DNA from: an uncultured Nitrospira sp.
Lineage (GTDB): Bacteria > Nitrospirota > Nitrospiria > Nitrospirales > Nitrospiraceae
Direction: 5' to 3'
DNA: 64,000 bases
Assembly (NCBI GenBank): GCA_902500805.1
Contig: CABVSA010000004.1
Span: forward strand, 18,112 to 82,111
Shown here: positions 17,211-25,528 of the stretch, piece by piece
Layout: every line of letters starts with the position of its first letter
Position numbering within the stretch: the first letter of the stretch is position 1
Notes under the pieces: model-generated
Told to the model about the DNA's origin: nothing
The model's input: only the letters and a program-made list of their open reading frames with translations
Databases searched by the model: none
Program-made: the position numbers and the translations under genes

Positions 17211-17342
17211 GCAATAATAATTGCTCAATGTCAAATTCTAAAATAAATTATTACTATAACTAGTTATAAATAAACATTATTTTAAAATTTAAGTGACAAT
17301 AAATAATTACTACTCAATTATGATCTAATTAGTGTAGTATGT
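17211..17342. promoter_or_regulatory. AT-rich divergent control region with repeated sites
   Basis: Far richer in A+T than its surroundings. It contains a 14-base perfect palindrome TATAACTAGTTATA (17255-17268), and three loosely repeated elements: GCAATAATAATTGC (17212-17225), AAATAAATTATTACTAT (17241-17257) and AATAAATAATTACTAC (17299-17314). These look like binding sites for the divergent Xre-type regulator. No -10/-35 pair was assigned. Confidence 0.5.
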
Positions 17343-17384
17343 GTGACACATTTCGGAGTAGTTGAAGAATGTGTGGAGGTTGCG

Positions 17385-18353
17385 ATGACCATGTATGCAC
17401 GAACAGTTCTTTTCGGGCTCAGTTTGCTTTGTGTGGCCGTTCCTCCGGCCATAGCGGAGACCATCCGGGTCGGCCATTTCCCGAACGTGACCCATGTGCA
17501 AGGTCTGGTTGCGCATCATCTCTCACGGACCGGACATGGATGGTTCGAGGAACGGCTGGGTAAAGACGTGAAGATTGAATGGTATGTCTACAATGCCGGT
17601 CCGAGTGCCATCGAGGCGATCCTGGCCGGTTCGGTGGATCTGACCTATGTGGGGCCGAATCCCGCGTTGAACGCGTACGCGAAATCGAACGGAGAGGAGA
17701 TTCGACTCCTTGCTGGTGCTGCAGCAGGTGGTGCCGCGTTGGTTGTACAGTCGGATTCCAGCCTCAAACAGCCGGCAGATTTCCGTGGGAAAACTATCGC
17801 GACTCCACAGCTCGGCAATACCCAAGATATTGCCTGCCGCGCCTGGCTGGCCAACGGTGGATTGAAGATCACCCAGACCGGCGGAGAGGCCTTCATCGTT
17901 CCGACGCCGAATCCTGATCAAATCTCGTTGTTTCAACAGCGAAAGCTCGATGCGGTCTGGACGGTCGAGCCCTGGGTGTCCCGTCTTGAACGGGAAGCCG
18001 GAGGCAAGGTGCTGCTCGAACAGTCGAAAGACAGCGTCACGGTGCTTGTGTCAGGGGTGAAATTTGTGAAGGGGAAGTCTGAATTGACGAAAAAGTTTGT
18101 CCAGGCTCACCGTGAACTCACGGACTGGATCCTCGCGCATCCCGAGGAGGCGAAGAAGATGGTCCTGGAAGAGTTATCGGTGGAAACACAAGCCAAAGTT
18201 TCAGCGGAGTTGATTGCTCAGGCATGGAAACGGATCATGCTGCGCTCCGATGTCTCGATCGAGGAGTTTCAGCAGTTTGTGAGCAACGCGCAGCGTGCGG
18301 GGTTTATGCGCACGACGCCGGATTTGGCGCGACTCATTGAAAGGCTTCAGTGA
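17385..18353 (+). CDS. ABC transporter substrate-binding protein (NMT1/SsuA-like)
   Basis: Periplasmic binding protein with a signal peptide (SLLCVAVPPAIAE, cleaved near residue 25) and the SsuA/TauA/NMT1 fold: VGHFPNVTHVQGLVAHHL, YNAGPSAIEAILAGSVDLTYVGPNPALNAY, QLGNTQDIACRAWL, and WTVEPWVSRL. The family takes up nitrate, sulfonates or taurine; the exact substrate cannot be read from the sequence. ATG 17385 has a GGAGG ribosome-binding site. First gene of an operon with the ATPase and permease that follow, divergent from the PBP-domain regulator. Confidence 0.88.
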   Translation: MTMYARTVLFGLSLLCVAVPPAIAETIRVGHFPNVTHVQGLVAHHLSRTGHGWFEERLGKDVKIEWYVYNAGPSAIEAILAGSVDLTYVGPNPALNAYAKSNGEEIRLLAGAAAGGAALVVQSDSSLKQPADFRGKTIATPQLGNTQDIACRAWLANGGLKITQTGGEAFIVPTPNPDQISLFQQRKLDAVWTVEPWVSRLEREAGGKVLLEQSKDSVTVLVSGVKFVKGKSELTKKFVQAHRELTDWILAHPEEAKKMVLEELSVETQAKVSAELIAQAWKRIMLRSDVSIEEFQQFVSNAQRAGFMRTTPDLARLIERLQ

Positions 18354-18354
18354 G

Positions 18355-19158
18355 ATGGAGAGTCAGGTTTCTGCTACGGATACTGTTCCAACGAAGCTGG
18401 TGCTCGAACATGTCTCAAAGTGGTTTCGGACCAGCTCACTGCATGTGCAGGCACTGGACGATGTCACCCTTCGCATCGCTGAAGGGGAGTTCGTGTGTTT
18501 GGTCGGTCCGAGCGGGTGCGGCAAATCGACCTTGTTGAACCTGATCGCGGGCCTCGATCGGGCGGATCGTGGGACTGTGCAAGCCGATGGCCAGACGATC
18601 AGCGGACCTGGACCGCATCGCTTGATGATGTTTCAGGAGGCGGCGCTGTTTCCCTGGCTCACGGTGCTGGGAAACGTCCTGTTCGGCCTGAAACTCGTCA
18701 AAGGGCTGAGTGCGTCGGAGCGTCGGGAAAAGGCCGAGTACTTTTTGGAACTCGTGGGTCTGAAGCGCTTCATGCATTCCAACGTGCATGAGCTCTCAGG
18801 CGGCATGAGGCAGCGTGTGGCGCTCGCTCGATCGCTGGCGCCGAATCCCAGTGTGCTGTTGATGGATGAGCCGTTTGGCGCGCTGGACGCACTGACGCGG
18901 GAACAGCTCTATGGTGATATCCAGCGCATCTGGAGCCAGCACCGGAAAACGATTGTCTTCGTGACGCATAACGTGCGTGAAGCCGTGTGTCTGGGCGATC
19001 GAGTGATTCTGTTTTCACCCAATCCCGGGCGAATCAGAGAAGAATTCTCCATTCCGCTCCCTCGCCCGCGTGATATCAACAGCGTGGACCTTGCTCGGTA
19101 CTCCACGGAAATCACCCGTGTGCTGAAGGGCTACGTTCAAAATGAGGTTGCCGGATGA
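18355..19158 (+). CDS. ABC transporter ATP-binding protein (SsuB/TauB type)
   Basis: ABC ATPase with Walker A GPSGCGKST, Q-loop MMFQEAALFPW, signature LSGGMRQR, Walker B VLLMDEPFGALD and H-loop FVTHNVREAV, all typical of nitrate/sulfonate/taurine importers. The start ATG lies one base after the substrate-binding-protein stop, and its TGA overlaps the permease ATG, so the three genes are tightly coupled. The C-terminal PLPRPRD segment is typical of this subfamily. Confidence 0.92.
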   Translation: MESQVSATDTVPTKLVLEHVSKWFRTSSLHVQALDDVTLRIAEGEFVCLVGPSGCGKSTLLNLIAGLDRADRGTVQADGQTISGPGPHRLMMFQEAALFPWLTVLGNVLFGLKLVKGLSASERREKAEYFLELVGLKRFMHSNVHELSGGMRQRVALARSLAPNPSVLLMDEPFGALDALTREQLYGDIQRIWSQHRKTIVFVTHNVREAVCLGDRVILFSPNPGRIREEFSIPLPRPRDINSVDLARYSTEITRVLKGYVQNEVAG

Positions 19159-19925
19159 TCGCTCGTTGGGCCATCGCGTCGCTCTTTTTTGCTTGTTTGA
19201 TCGGTCTCTGGCAGCTTGCCGTCAACGCGCAGATTTGGTCACCGCTGCTCCTGCCGTCCCCGTCCAGTGTCTTCATTTACCTCTGGTCCGCTCTTGAAGA
19301 TGGCACCCTGTGGGAGGCCACACTCGTGACGGTGCAGCGCCTTCTCATCGGATATGGGCTGGGCATTCTCATCGGCCTTCCATTAGGGCTTCTGACTGCG
19401 TCCTTCAGATGGTCTCAAGATACGATCGGCGTGCTTGCCTTGGGTCTTCAAACGCTTCCAAGTGTCTGCTGGGTTCCCCTGGCGCTGCTTTGGTTCGGGC
19501 AAACGGAATCTGCCATGCTGTTTGTTGTGGTGATGGGAACCTTGTGGTCGCTGATCATCGCCACGGATACCGGTGTGCGGACGATCCCACCAATCTACAG
19601 CCGCGCTGCCCGTAGCATGGGATCGTCAGGCTTCCATACCTGGACTCATGTGATTCTCCCGGCGGCTCTTCCGTTTCTGTTGAGCGGCATGAAGCAGGGC
19701 TGGGCCTTTGCCTGGCGATCGTTGATGGCCGCGGAAATTTATGTGACGATTCTGACGGGATTCGGCCTCGGGCATCTGTTACATTACGGACGAGAGTTGA
19801 GCGCGATGGATCAGGTGATCGGGGTCATGCTGGTCATCGTCATGATCGGACTCGCGGTGGACAAAACGCTCTTCGCTCCGGTTGAACGATTTCTGCATCG
19901 CCGATGGGGAACTGCGCGTGGGTAG
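19155..19925 (+). CDS. ABC transporter permease (SsuC/TauC type)
   Basis: BPD-type inner-membrane permease with about six hydrophobic segments, beginning IARWAIASLFFACLIGLWQL. The segment MGTLWSLIIATDTGVRTIPPIYSRAARSMG followed by HVILPAALPFLLSGMKQGWAFAWRSLMAAEIYV contains the EAA-like loop that docks the ATPase. It overlaps the ATPase stop by four bases. The next gene begins immediately after its stop codon. Confidence 0.92.
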   Translation: MIARWAIASLFFACLIGLWQLAVNAQIWSPLLLPSPSSVFIYLWSALEDGTLWEATLVTVQRLLIGYGLGILIGLPLGLLTASFRWSQDTIGVLALGLQTLPSVCWVPLALLWFGQTESAMLFVVVMGTLWSLIIATDTGVRTIPPIYSRAARSMGSSGFHTWTHVILPAALPFLLSGMKQGWAFAWRSLMAAEIYVTILTGFGLGHLLHYGRELSAMDQVIGVMLVIVMIGLAVDKTLFAPVERFLHRRWGTARG

Positions 19926-20912
19926 ATGACCTCGCTGATGGTGTTCGTCAAAAAAGGCTGGATTCTTGACGCTGTGCTCTGGATTGTGCTGATCTTCTGT
20001 GTGCTCCCTGCACAGGCAGAGAGCGGGTCTGTAGCGAATACATCACTCGACGACATCCCTGCCTCGCCACTTCTCTACGTCTCGGACTACATTTCCTTTG
20101 TCGGGCAAGACAGTCAGGGGAAAGTGGCCTTCGCGATCGACAACAGTCGCGGGCGAGATGGGGAGGCCTATCAAGCGCAACACTTTCTCGTCTTGCACGA
20201 TGAGAACACCGGATGGGTGCGGCTTGACGGCAACAGCCGCTATGAGAACGCCGGGAAGGAGCTGAAGACGATCCCCGATTCGCCGTCCTTCCACTTTCAG
20301 GGCAGTCCTAAAACAGGCATGACCATTGTCGGTGAGAGCAATCGTCTCACATTGACGATCGATCCGATTTCACTGCGAACGAGCCGGCAGGATCATGGTG
20401 CAGTCATGTGGATGGGTTCAGCCCCTGCTGTCCTGACCTGGCGAGATCGAGTTGTTTCCGGACGGGTCGTCTATGAGCACCTTCTGATGCCGGACTTCAA
20501 CCGTCTCACGCGCACCTATTGGGACCTCTGGAGCGGATACCAAGGATTCTATCTGAAAATCGGCACAGATGGTGATGTGTATGTCCACCGGCAGCACAGT
20601 GAGCGCCTTGCCCCATTGATGGGCGTCCTGGATGGATGGACGGCGTTTAGTGGTGTGACCGGGTCGATGAAGGATCTGAACATTGAGGTGATCGACCATG
20701 GACTGGCCCGAGGGTTTTTTCGCTGGCCGACCGCTTGGCGCGTCACGTGGACGGGGCCACAGGGGGCGGCTGTCCTGACTCTCACACAGGTATCGAGGAC
20801 CGGTATCTGGAGCTGGGCGATCGGTGGGTTCTCGATGGTCGTGGTCGAAGGCGAGTTGGAGTATGGAGGGAAGAAACTTCCGGTGTATGGGCTTGCGGAA
20901 CTGATCGTCTAA
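19926..20912 (+). CDS. Secreted protein of unknown function in ABC-transporter operon
   Basis: 328 residues with a signal-anchor or signal peptide (ILDAVLWIVLIFCVLPAQAES) and a predicted beta-rich body resembling lipocalin-like/CrtC-type folds (ISFVGQDSQGKVAFAIDNSRGRDGEAYQAQHFLVLHDENTGW; VYGLAELIV end). It starts the base after the permease stop codon, strongly implying co-translation. A lipocalin-like carrier or a periplasmic hydratase are both possible; no catalytic motif was recognised. Placement suggests it handles the same substrate. Confidence 0.7.
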   Translation: MTSLMVFVKKGWILDAVLWIVLIFCVLPAQAESGSVANTSLDDIPASPLLYVSDYISFVGQDSQGKVAFAIDNSRGRDGEAYQAQHFLVLHDENTGWVRLDGNSRYENAGKELKTIPDSPSFHFQGSPKTGMTIVGESNRLTLTIDPISLRTSRQDHGAVMWMGSAPAVLTWRDRVVSGRVVYEHLLMPDFNRLTRTYWDLWSGYQGFYLKIGTDGDVYVHRQHSERLAPLMGVLDGWTAFSGVTGSMKDLNIEVIDHGLARGFFRWPTAWRVTWTGPQGAAVLTLTQVSRTGIWSWAIGGFSMVVVEGELEYGGKKLPVYGLAELIV

Positions 20913-20943
20913 CTGCCCTTGTCGGTATGAGGGGACCGCCTGA

Positions 20944-21510
20944 TCAATCCTGGTGCGACTGGTCTGTAGCGGGTCGAGCTGAAATCCGATGTGTGAGTCC
21001 GCGAACGATCAGTAATACCACAAGGGTTGGAAGCCAAATCCACTGCATTTCGCTGGCGAGAATACGCAGCGCATCGGTACTGAAGAAGTTGCCGATGCCG
21101 ATCGGAGAGACCGCGACCGGTCGAAATGGAAAGAAATATCGAGTGGGATCAAATGGAGAGAAGAAGGCGATGCCAAGCCCTCCGTCTGTCATCGCGTCGA
21201 GGACGCCATGTGATGCGGTGCAGAGAAAGAGATACAGCCCGATTCCTGTTTTTGTTGCCGGTGATTCTTGTCGATAGCCGAGAGCCACAAGCACGGCGCT
21301 AAGTAGGCCGGCAAAGAAGAGAGAGTGTGTCATGCCGCGATGACCCCAGAGGTCCCCATACTGAATGCCGAAAGCACATCCGATCACGTCGACATCCGGC
21401 GCAATCGAACAGATTGCACCGGTCAAGAGGAGGGGCCGCTTCATCGCCCGATGTGGTATGGCTTTGCCGAGTGCGAGGGCGACGAATGCGTGAGAGAAGG
21501 CTGAAGCCAT
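20944..21510 (-). CDS. YdjM/DUF457-type membrane metal-dependent hydrolase
   Basis: Polytopic membrane protein of 188 residues. Conserved acid and histidine motifs sit in PDVDVIGCAFG, WGHRGMTHSLFF and ASHGVLDAMTDGGLGI, the metal-ligand pattern of the YdjM/DUF457 family. Physiological substrate unknown. Convergent with the previous operon; 21 bp upstream lies trmL on the same strand. Confidence 0.82.
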   Translation of the reverse strand: MASAFSHAFVALALGKAIPHRAMKRPLLLTGAICSIAPDVDVIGCAFGIQYGDLWGHRGMTHSLFFAGLLSAVLVALGYRQESPATKTGIGLYLFLCTASHGVLDAMTDGGLGIAFFSPFDPTRYFFPFRPVAVSPIGIGNFFSTDALRILASEMQWIWLPTLVVLLIVRGLTHRISARPATDQSHQD

Positions 21511-21531
21511 CTTCTGCTTATAGACGGAACG

Positions 21532-21996
21532 TCATTGGCCGTTCTCAAAGCCTAGCTGTCGCCATGCCTCGTAGACAATGACCGCGACTGCGTTCGAAAG
21601 ATTGAGGCTACGACTCTCTGGGCGCATGGGGAGACGAATCCGTCGTTCTGCTGAGAATGTGTCCAGTAAGTCGGTCGGGAGTCCACGGGTTTCTGGACCG
21701 AACAGAAAGGCATCATCTTGAGCATAGGCGATGCGATCATACCGTTGAGTATTCTTCGTCGAGACCGCAAAGAGGCGGCGATTGTTGAATCGTTCGGCAC
21801 ACTCGGCCCAATTCGCATAGACGCTGAGGGTGGCGAACTCGTGATAGTCCAAGCCAGCTCGTAGCAACTGTTTATCGTCGAGAGAAAACCCCAGGGGCTT
21901 CACCAGGTGTAGTCGCACGCCACTATTGGCGCAGAGGCGAATAATATTGCCGGTGTTCGGTGGAATTTCCGGTTGGTAGAGGATGACATCGAACAT
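21532..21996 (-). CDS. trmL: tRNA (cytidine34-2'-O)-methyltransferase TrmL
   Basis: SPOUT-class methyltransferase (154 residues). N-terminal MFDVILYQPEIPPNTGNIIRLCAN, then FGPETRGLP and the knot sequence IRLPMRPESRSLNLSNAVAVIVYEAWRQLG are diagnostic. It modifies the wobble base of tRNA-Leu species. Confidence 0.93.
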   Translation of the reverse strand: MFDVILYQPEIPPNTGNIIRLCANSGVRLHLVKPLGFSLDDKQLLRAGLDYHEFATLSVYANWAECAERFNNRRLFAVSTKNTQRYDRIAYAQDDAFLFGPETRGLPTDLLDTFSAERRIRLPMRPESRSLNLSNAVAVIVYEAWRQLGFENGQ

Positions 21997-22059
21997 CGCA
22001 GAGGCAGTGTAGCACGGCGCCCACGCTCGGCACGACGACCGAGGTTCCCCAGGGGTAGT

Positions 22060-23085
22060 TTACGGGGAAGGTTTGTACCCGTGCGGATTGAGGCTCTGCC
22101 ATTTCCACGTATCGGCGCACATGTCAGCAAGGCTCCATGTCGCGTGCCAGCCGAGAAGGGCAGCCGCCTTGTTGGGATCGGCATAACAGGCTGCGACATC
22201 ACCGGGTCGGCGAGGCGCAAGCTTGTACGGCACCGGCTTGCCGCTGGCTTGCTCGAATGCCTGGACGATCTCCAGGACGCTGTACCCGGTTCCGGTTCCA
22301 AGGTTGACCGTGAGGCAGTCCGTCTGGTGCGTCGCCCGCTCAAGCGCCTCCAGTGCTTTGAGGTGCCCGATGGCGAGGTCCACGACGTGGATGTAATCGC
22401 GCACGCCGGTCCCGTCTTTCGTGGGGTAGTCGTTACCAAAAACATTTAGGTGCGGGCGGCGGCCGACTGCCACCTGCGCCACGAACGGCATGAGGTTATT
22501 TGGCGGGCCTTGCGGATCCTCACCGATGAGTCCACTCTTGTGCGCGCCGACCGGATTGAAGTATCGGAGAATCCCGATACGCCATGAGGTGTCGCCGCGT
22601 TGCACATCACGCAGGATGTGCTCCACCGTCAGTTTCGTTTGCCCGTAGGGATTGGTTGCTGACAGCGGATGGTCTTCTGTCAACGGCAGCTGTTGCGGAT
22701 TGCCGTATACCGTGGCGGAAGAACTGAACACCAATGTCTTGACCCCACAGCTCCTCATCGCCTCCAATAGACGTAAAGACCCGACCACGTTATTGTCGTA
22801 ATAGGACAGCGGCTGCTGAACGGACTCGCCGACGGCTTTGAGTCCTGCAAAATGAATCACCGCTTGCGCGCCACTGTCTTGCAGCGCCGTCACCAGTGCT
22901 GCTCGGTCGCGGATGTCGCCGCGGATGATGCGAAGCTGCTTTCCCGTAATCCGCTGTACCCGCTCGAGGGATTCAGGGTGGCTGTTGCAAAAATTATCGA
23001 AGACAGTCACGTCCTGTCCTGCCAGAAGCAGCTCGACACAGGTGTGAGAACCGATATAGCCGGCACCGCCCGTCACTAAAATCAC
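22060..23085 (-). CDS. galE: UDP-glucose 4-epimerase
   Basis: Extended short-chain dehydrogenase. NAD-binding [15 protein letters not shown] at the N-terminus, SSSATVYG with catalytic serine, YxxxK as [10 protein letters not shown], and RYFNPVGAH. 341 residues is standard. Converts UDP-glucose and UDP-galactose for envelope polysaccharide precursors. Located 63 bp upstream of trmL on the same strand. Confidence 0.93.
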   Translation of the reverse strand: MILVTGGAGYIGSHTCVELLLAGQDVTVFDNFCNSHPESLERVQRITGKQLRIIRGDIRDRAALVTALQDSGAQAVIHFAGLKAVGESVQQPLSYYDNNVVGSLRLLEAMRSCGVKTLVFSSSATVYGNPQQLPLTEDHPLSATNPYGQTKLTVEHILRDVQRGDTSWRIGILRYFNPVGAHKSGLIGEDPQGPPNNLMPFVAQVAVGRRPHLNVFGNDYPTKDGTGVRDYIHVVDLAIGHLKALEALERATHQTDCLTVNLGTGTGYSVLEIVQAFEQASGKPVPYKLAPRRPGDVAACYADPNKAAALLGWHATWSLADMCADTWKWQSLNPHGYKPSP

Positions 23086-23174
23086 GGCGTATCTCCAGTG
23101 GAAGTACGTTCAAGGATTCGATTCACGCTAGACTAACGAGATCATGAAGGGAGGTCAAGGAAGGGGGTGGAGCC

Positions 23175-23229
23175 CCACGGCTTGATCCATCCTCCGTAGC
23201 AGACGACTGCGGAGGACGGGCAGCCGTGG
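23175..23229. other. Nested inverted repeat (hairpin)
   Basis: CCACGGCT (23175-23182) pairs with AGCCGTGG (23222-23229), and inside it TCCTCCG (23190-23196) pairs with CGGAGGA (23210-23216). It lies in the 270-bp divergent gap between galE and the TPR gene. No T-tract follows either strand, so a terminator is unlikely; an RNA leader or repeat element is possible. Confidence 0.35.
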
Positions 23230-23358
23230 CTTCCTGCGTAGGTGGGTGAAACGAGAGGGCGATTCATGAGGGATGGTATGATTTCAGCCTCGCCGGATAT
23301 ATTTGTTCTGCTTCTTGGTATAGTGATTCAAAAAATCAGAGGAGTGTAAAGCGATCAT

Positions 23359-25134
23359 ATGACCGTAGTATCTGCTAGGCAAGACTTTGGGAAACGACAA
23401 CAGCTCTACGCTGAAGTCATTCGTGTGGTGAGAGTACTGATGTTTGTTGTGGTGGCTGCTCCCTGCGCCATCGCAGATGATGGACGAAGGGCGCCTGTTG
23501 AGCAGGTGCTCGAACAGGCCAAAGCTGCCTGGGAGAGTGGGGCAGTGGCATCCGCACTTGAATTACTCGAACAAGGGATTCATGACTATCCACAAGCGCT
23601 CGCTCTCCATCAATTGCGCGGTGATATGCTCTCGACGTTTCGTGACCCTAAGGAAGCGATTCAAGCCTACGATCAAGTTCTTGCGGCAGATCCTGCTGCG
23701 CTGGACGTCCGCTGGGCGAAATGGGCGGTGCTGGTCAGATTGGGGCAGGAAGCAGAGGCGATTGCTGAGCTTCGCTCCATCGCGCAGGTTGATGCCAAGA
23801 ATCCACTGGCCCACTGGCGGCTGGCACAGGAGCTCCGCAAGATCGATCGATTGGAGGAATCGCTGGAATCCTATAAGCAGGCGGTGGAGTTGAAGCCGGA
23901 GTTCCTGGGCTGGCGCCTTGCTTTGGCTCGTGCCCACTTCGATGTGCTGGATTATCAAGGCACGGATGCCGATCTTCAGTATGTACTGGAACATGTTCCG
24001 CCTGGATCTCCGCTTGAACTGCCGGCCAAGAATCAACTGGCTCAACTGCATGAGTCGATGGAGCGAGGGCGGCGGTTCAGTCCAACGTTGACGCCTGCGG
24101 CTAGTGCGGCCCAACTGAAGGAATGGGCTGCCATTCGGTCGGATGCGTGGAACTTGTTTGAGGCTGGTCAATATCAGGAGGCCGAACCAATGTATCGGAA
24201 GCTCTTGGCGCTCAACCCCGGTGATCCCATCGCCACCCATCAGTTGGGCCTGACCTTGATGCAGCTAAACCGCTGCGAGGAGGCCATCGCCGTATTCGGC
24301 AATATTTCGAATCTCAATCCAAGCGAGGAGGATTTCGCCGATACGACATATCGGATGGGACAGTGCTACGTGAAGTTGCAACGGTGGGACGACGCCTTCA
24401 TCCATTTTCAACTACTGTATGACGCAGCCGTGGAGTTTGAACAGGTGAATAAAGATGTCCCGTTTCCAGCCGGCACTCGTGTGCTGGCCAAGGACAAAAT
24501 CGCTCGTTGGCTCGATAAGGTGAAGCCTCATGTTCCTGAGCTGGTGAAGTTGAAGGAGGAAGAGGACAAGAGGGTGAAGGACTCAGGAACCCAGGCAGCT
24601 GTGCCCTCGGAAGAGGCTCTGTATGCAAAGGCAATTGAAAAAATCAAAGCCCAGAAGCCGTTAGAAACGGGAGTGGCGATTGCTGGTCGTGATGCCGATT
24701 TCAGCTGGTTTCGCTTTGTGATTCCCGCAACTAAGGTTGTGCGAGATGACTTTCCAACCGGTGCGCATGAGTTCATTCCGTTGAACCCAGGCGACACATT
24801 TTCTACTACGCAACCAGAGCTCTACTTAGTGTTCAGGTTGCTATCCGATTCATTCGACACAGTGCCACTGACCGCACGTTGTTCTGTCGAAACTCGTGAC
24901 ATGACCGAAGATCCACAGACGATGGTCCAGGATCGCGTCATGACGACCACAAATGATCGCTCCGGCTACTTTCTCCTCACCCCACCGAAAGCAGGTTGGC
25001 TCTCAGGCCTCTACCGCTGCGGTCTCTTTGCGGGAGAACAGACTTCCGCCTATTCTTATGTGGATGAAGTCCGGTTCCGGGTCGTGGAAGCAACCACCGT
25101 TCGAAGTCTTGATCTGGACAAGGATATCCATTAG
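23359..25134 (+). CDS. TPR-repeat periplasmic protein
   Basis: 591 residues. A hydrophobic export segment (RVLMFVVVAAPCAIADD) precedes multiple tetratricopeptide repeats (ALELLEQGIHDYPQALALHQLRGDML; AIQAYDQVLAADPAALD; AEPMYRKLLALNPGDPIATHQLGL). The last ~180 residues form a beta-rich domain of unknown type (FVIPATKVVRDDFPTG, YLVFRLL, YRCGLFAGEQT). TPRs imply a scaffold for a periplasmic assembly; no partner is obvious. An AGAGGAG lies ~13 bp before the start. Confidence 0.78.
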   Translation: MTVVSARQDFGKRQQLYAEVIRVVRVLMFVVVAAPCAIADDGRRAPVEQVLEQAKAAWESGAVASALELLEQGIHDYPQALALHQLRGDMLSTFRDPKEAIQAYDQVLAADPAALDVRWAKWAVLVRLGQEAEAIAELRSIAQVDAKNPLAHWRLAQELRKIDRLEESLESYKQAVELKPEFLGWRLALARAHFDVLDYQGTDADLQYVLEHVPPGSPLELPAKNQLAQLHESMERGRRFSPTLTPAASAAQLKEWAAIRSDAWNLFEAGQYQEAEPMYRKLLALNPGDPIATHQLGLTLMQLNRCEEAIAVFGNISNLNPSEEDFADTTYRMGQCYVKLQRWDDAFIHFQLLYDAAVEFEQVNKDVPFPAGTRVLAKDKIARWLDKVKPHVPELVKLKEEEDKRVKDSGTQAAVPSEEALYAKAIEKIKAQKPLETGVAIAGRDADFSWFRFVIPATKVVRDDFPTGAHEFIPLNPGDTFSTTQPELYLVFRLLSDSFDTVPLTARCSVETRDMTEDPQTMVQDRVMTTTNDRSGYFLLTPPKAGWLSGLYRCGLFAGEQTSAYSYVDEVRFRVVEATTVRSLDLDKDIH

Positions 25135-25176
25135 GTGCAGTTTGATTCTCTGTATCCTCGGATGTAGACTGAGAAA

Positions 25177-25407
25177 ATGGATTCGCTCAAAACCTCATCG
25201 ACAGAGACGTGGTGGCTGAGGGGTGTCATCGCGCGAACCGTCGACATTATCTCGATCGCTCTGGGGTTTTTCATCGGTATGTACGGCCTGGATCATCCTG
25301 ACTCACATTGGTTGCAGACCGCACTGGGGTTACTGGTGACGGGGATGGTGGTCCAAGGGTATGCACTCTACTGCTCGATCAAACGGATGCAGCAACGGAA
25401 TTTCTGA
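25177..25407 (+). CDS. Small two-helix inner-membrane protein
   Basis: 76 residues with two predicted membrane helices (TVDIISIALGFFIGMYGL and WLQTALGLLVTGMVVQGYALYCSI). Probably co-transcribed with the upstream TPR gene, 42 bp away. Function unknown. Confidence 0.6.
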   Translation: MDSLKTSSTETWWLRGVIARTVDIISIALGFFIGMYGLDHPDSHWLQTALGLLVTGMVVQGYALYCSIKRMQQRNF

Positions 25408-25528
25408 CCAGTGTGTCTTCAGCTCCCATGACCAACCCAGACACCATCAGCTGTTATTGACCAGTTTGTCACTGATGTTAAAAATAAGACTCTTGGTGCA
25501 TTTTACCACTTAGGATTACGCACTAGAT

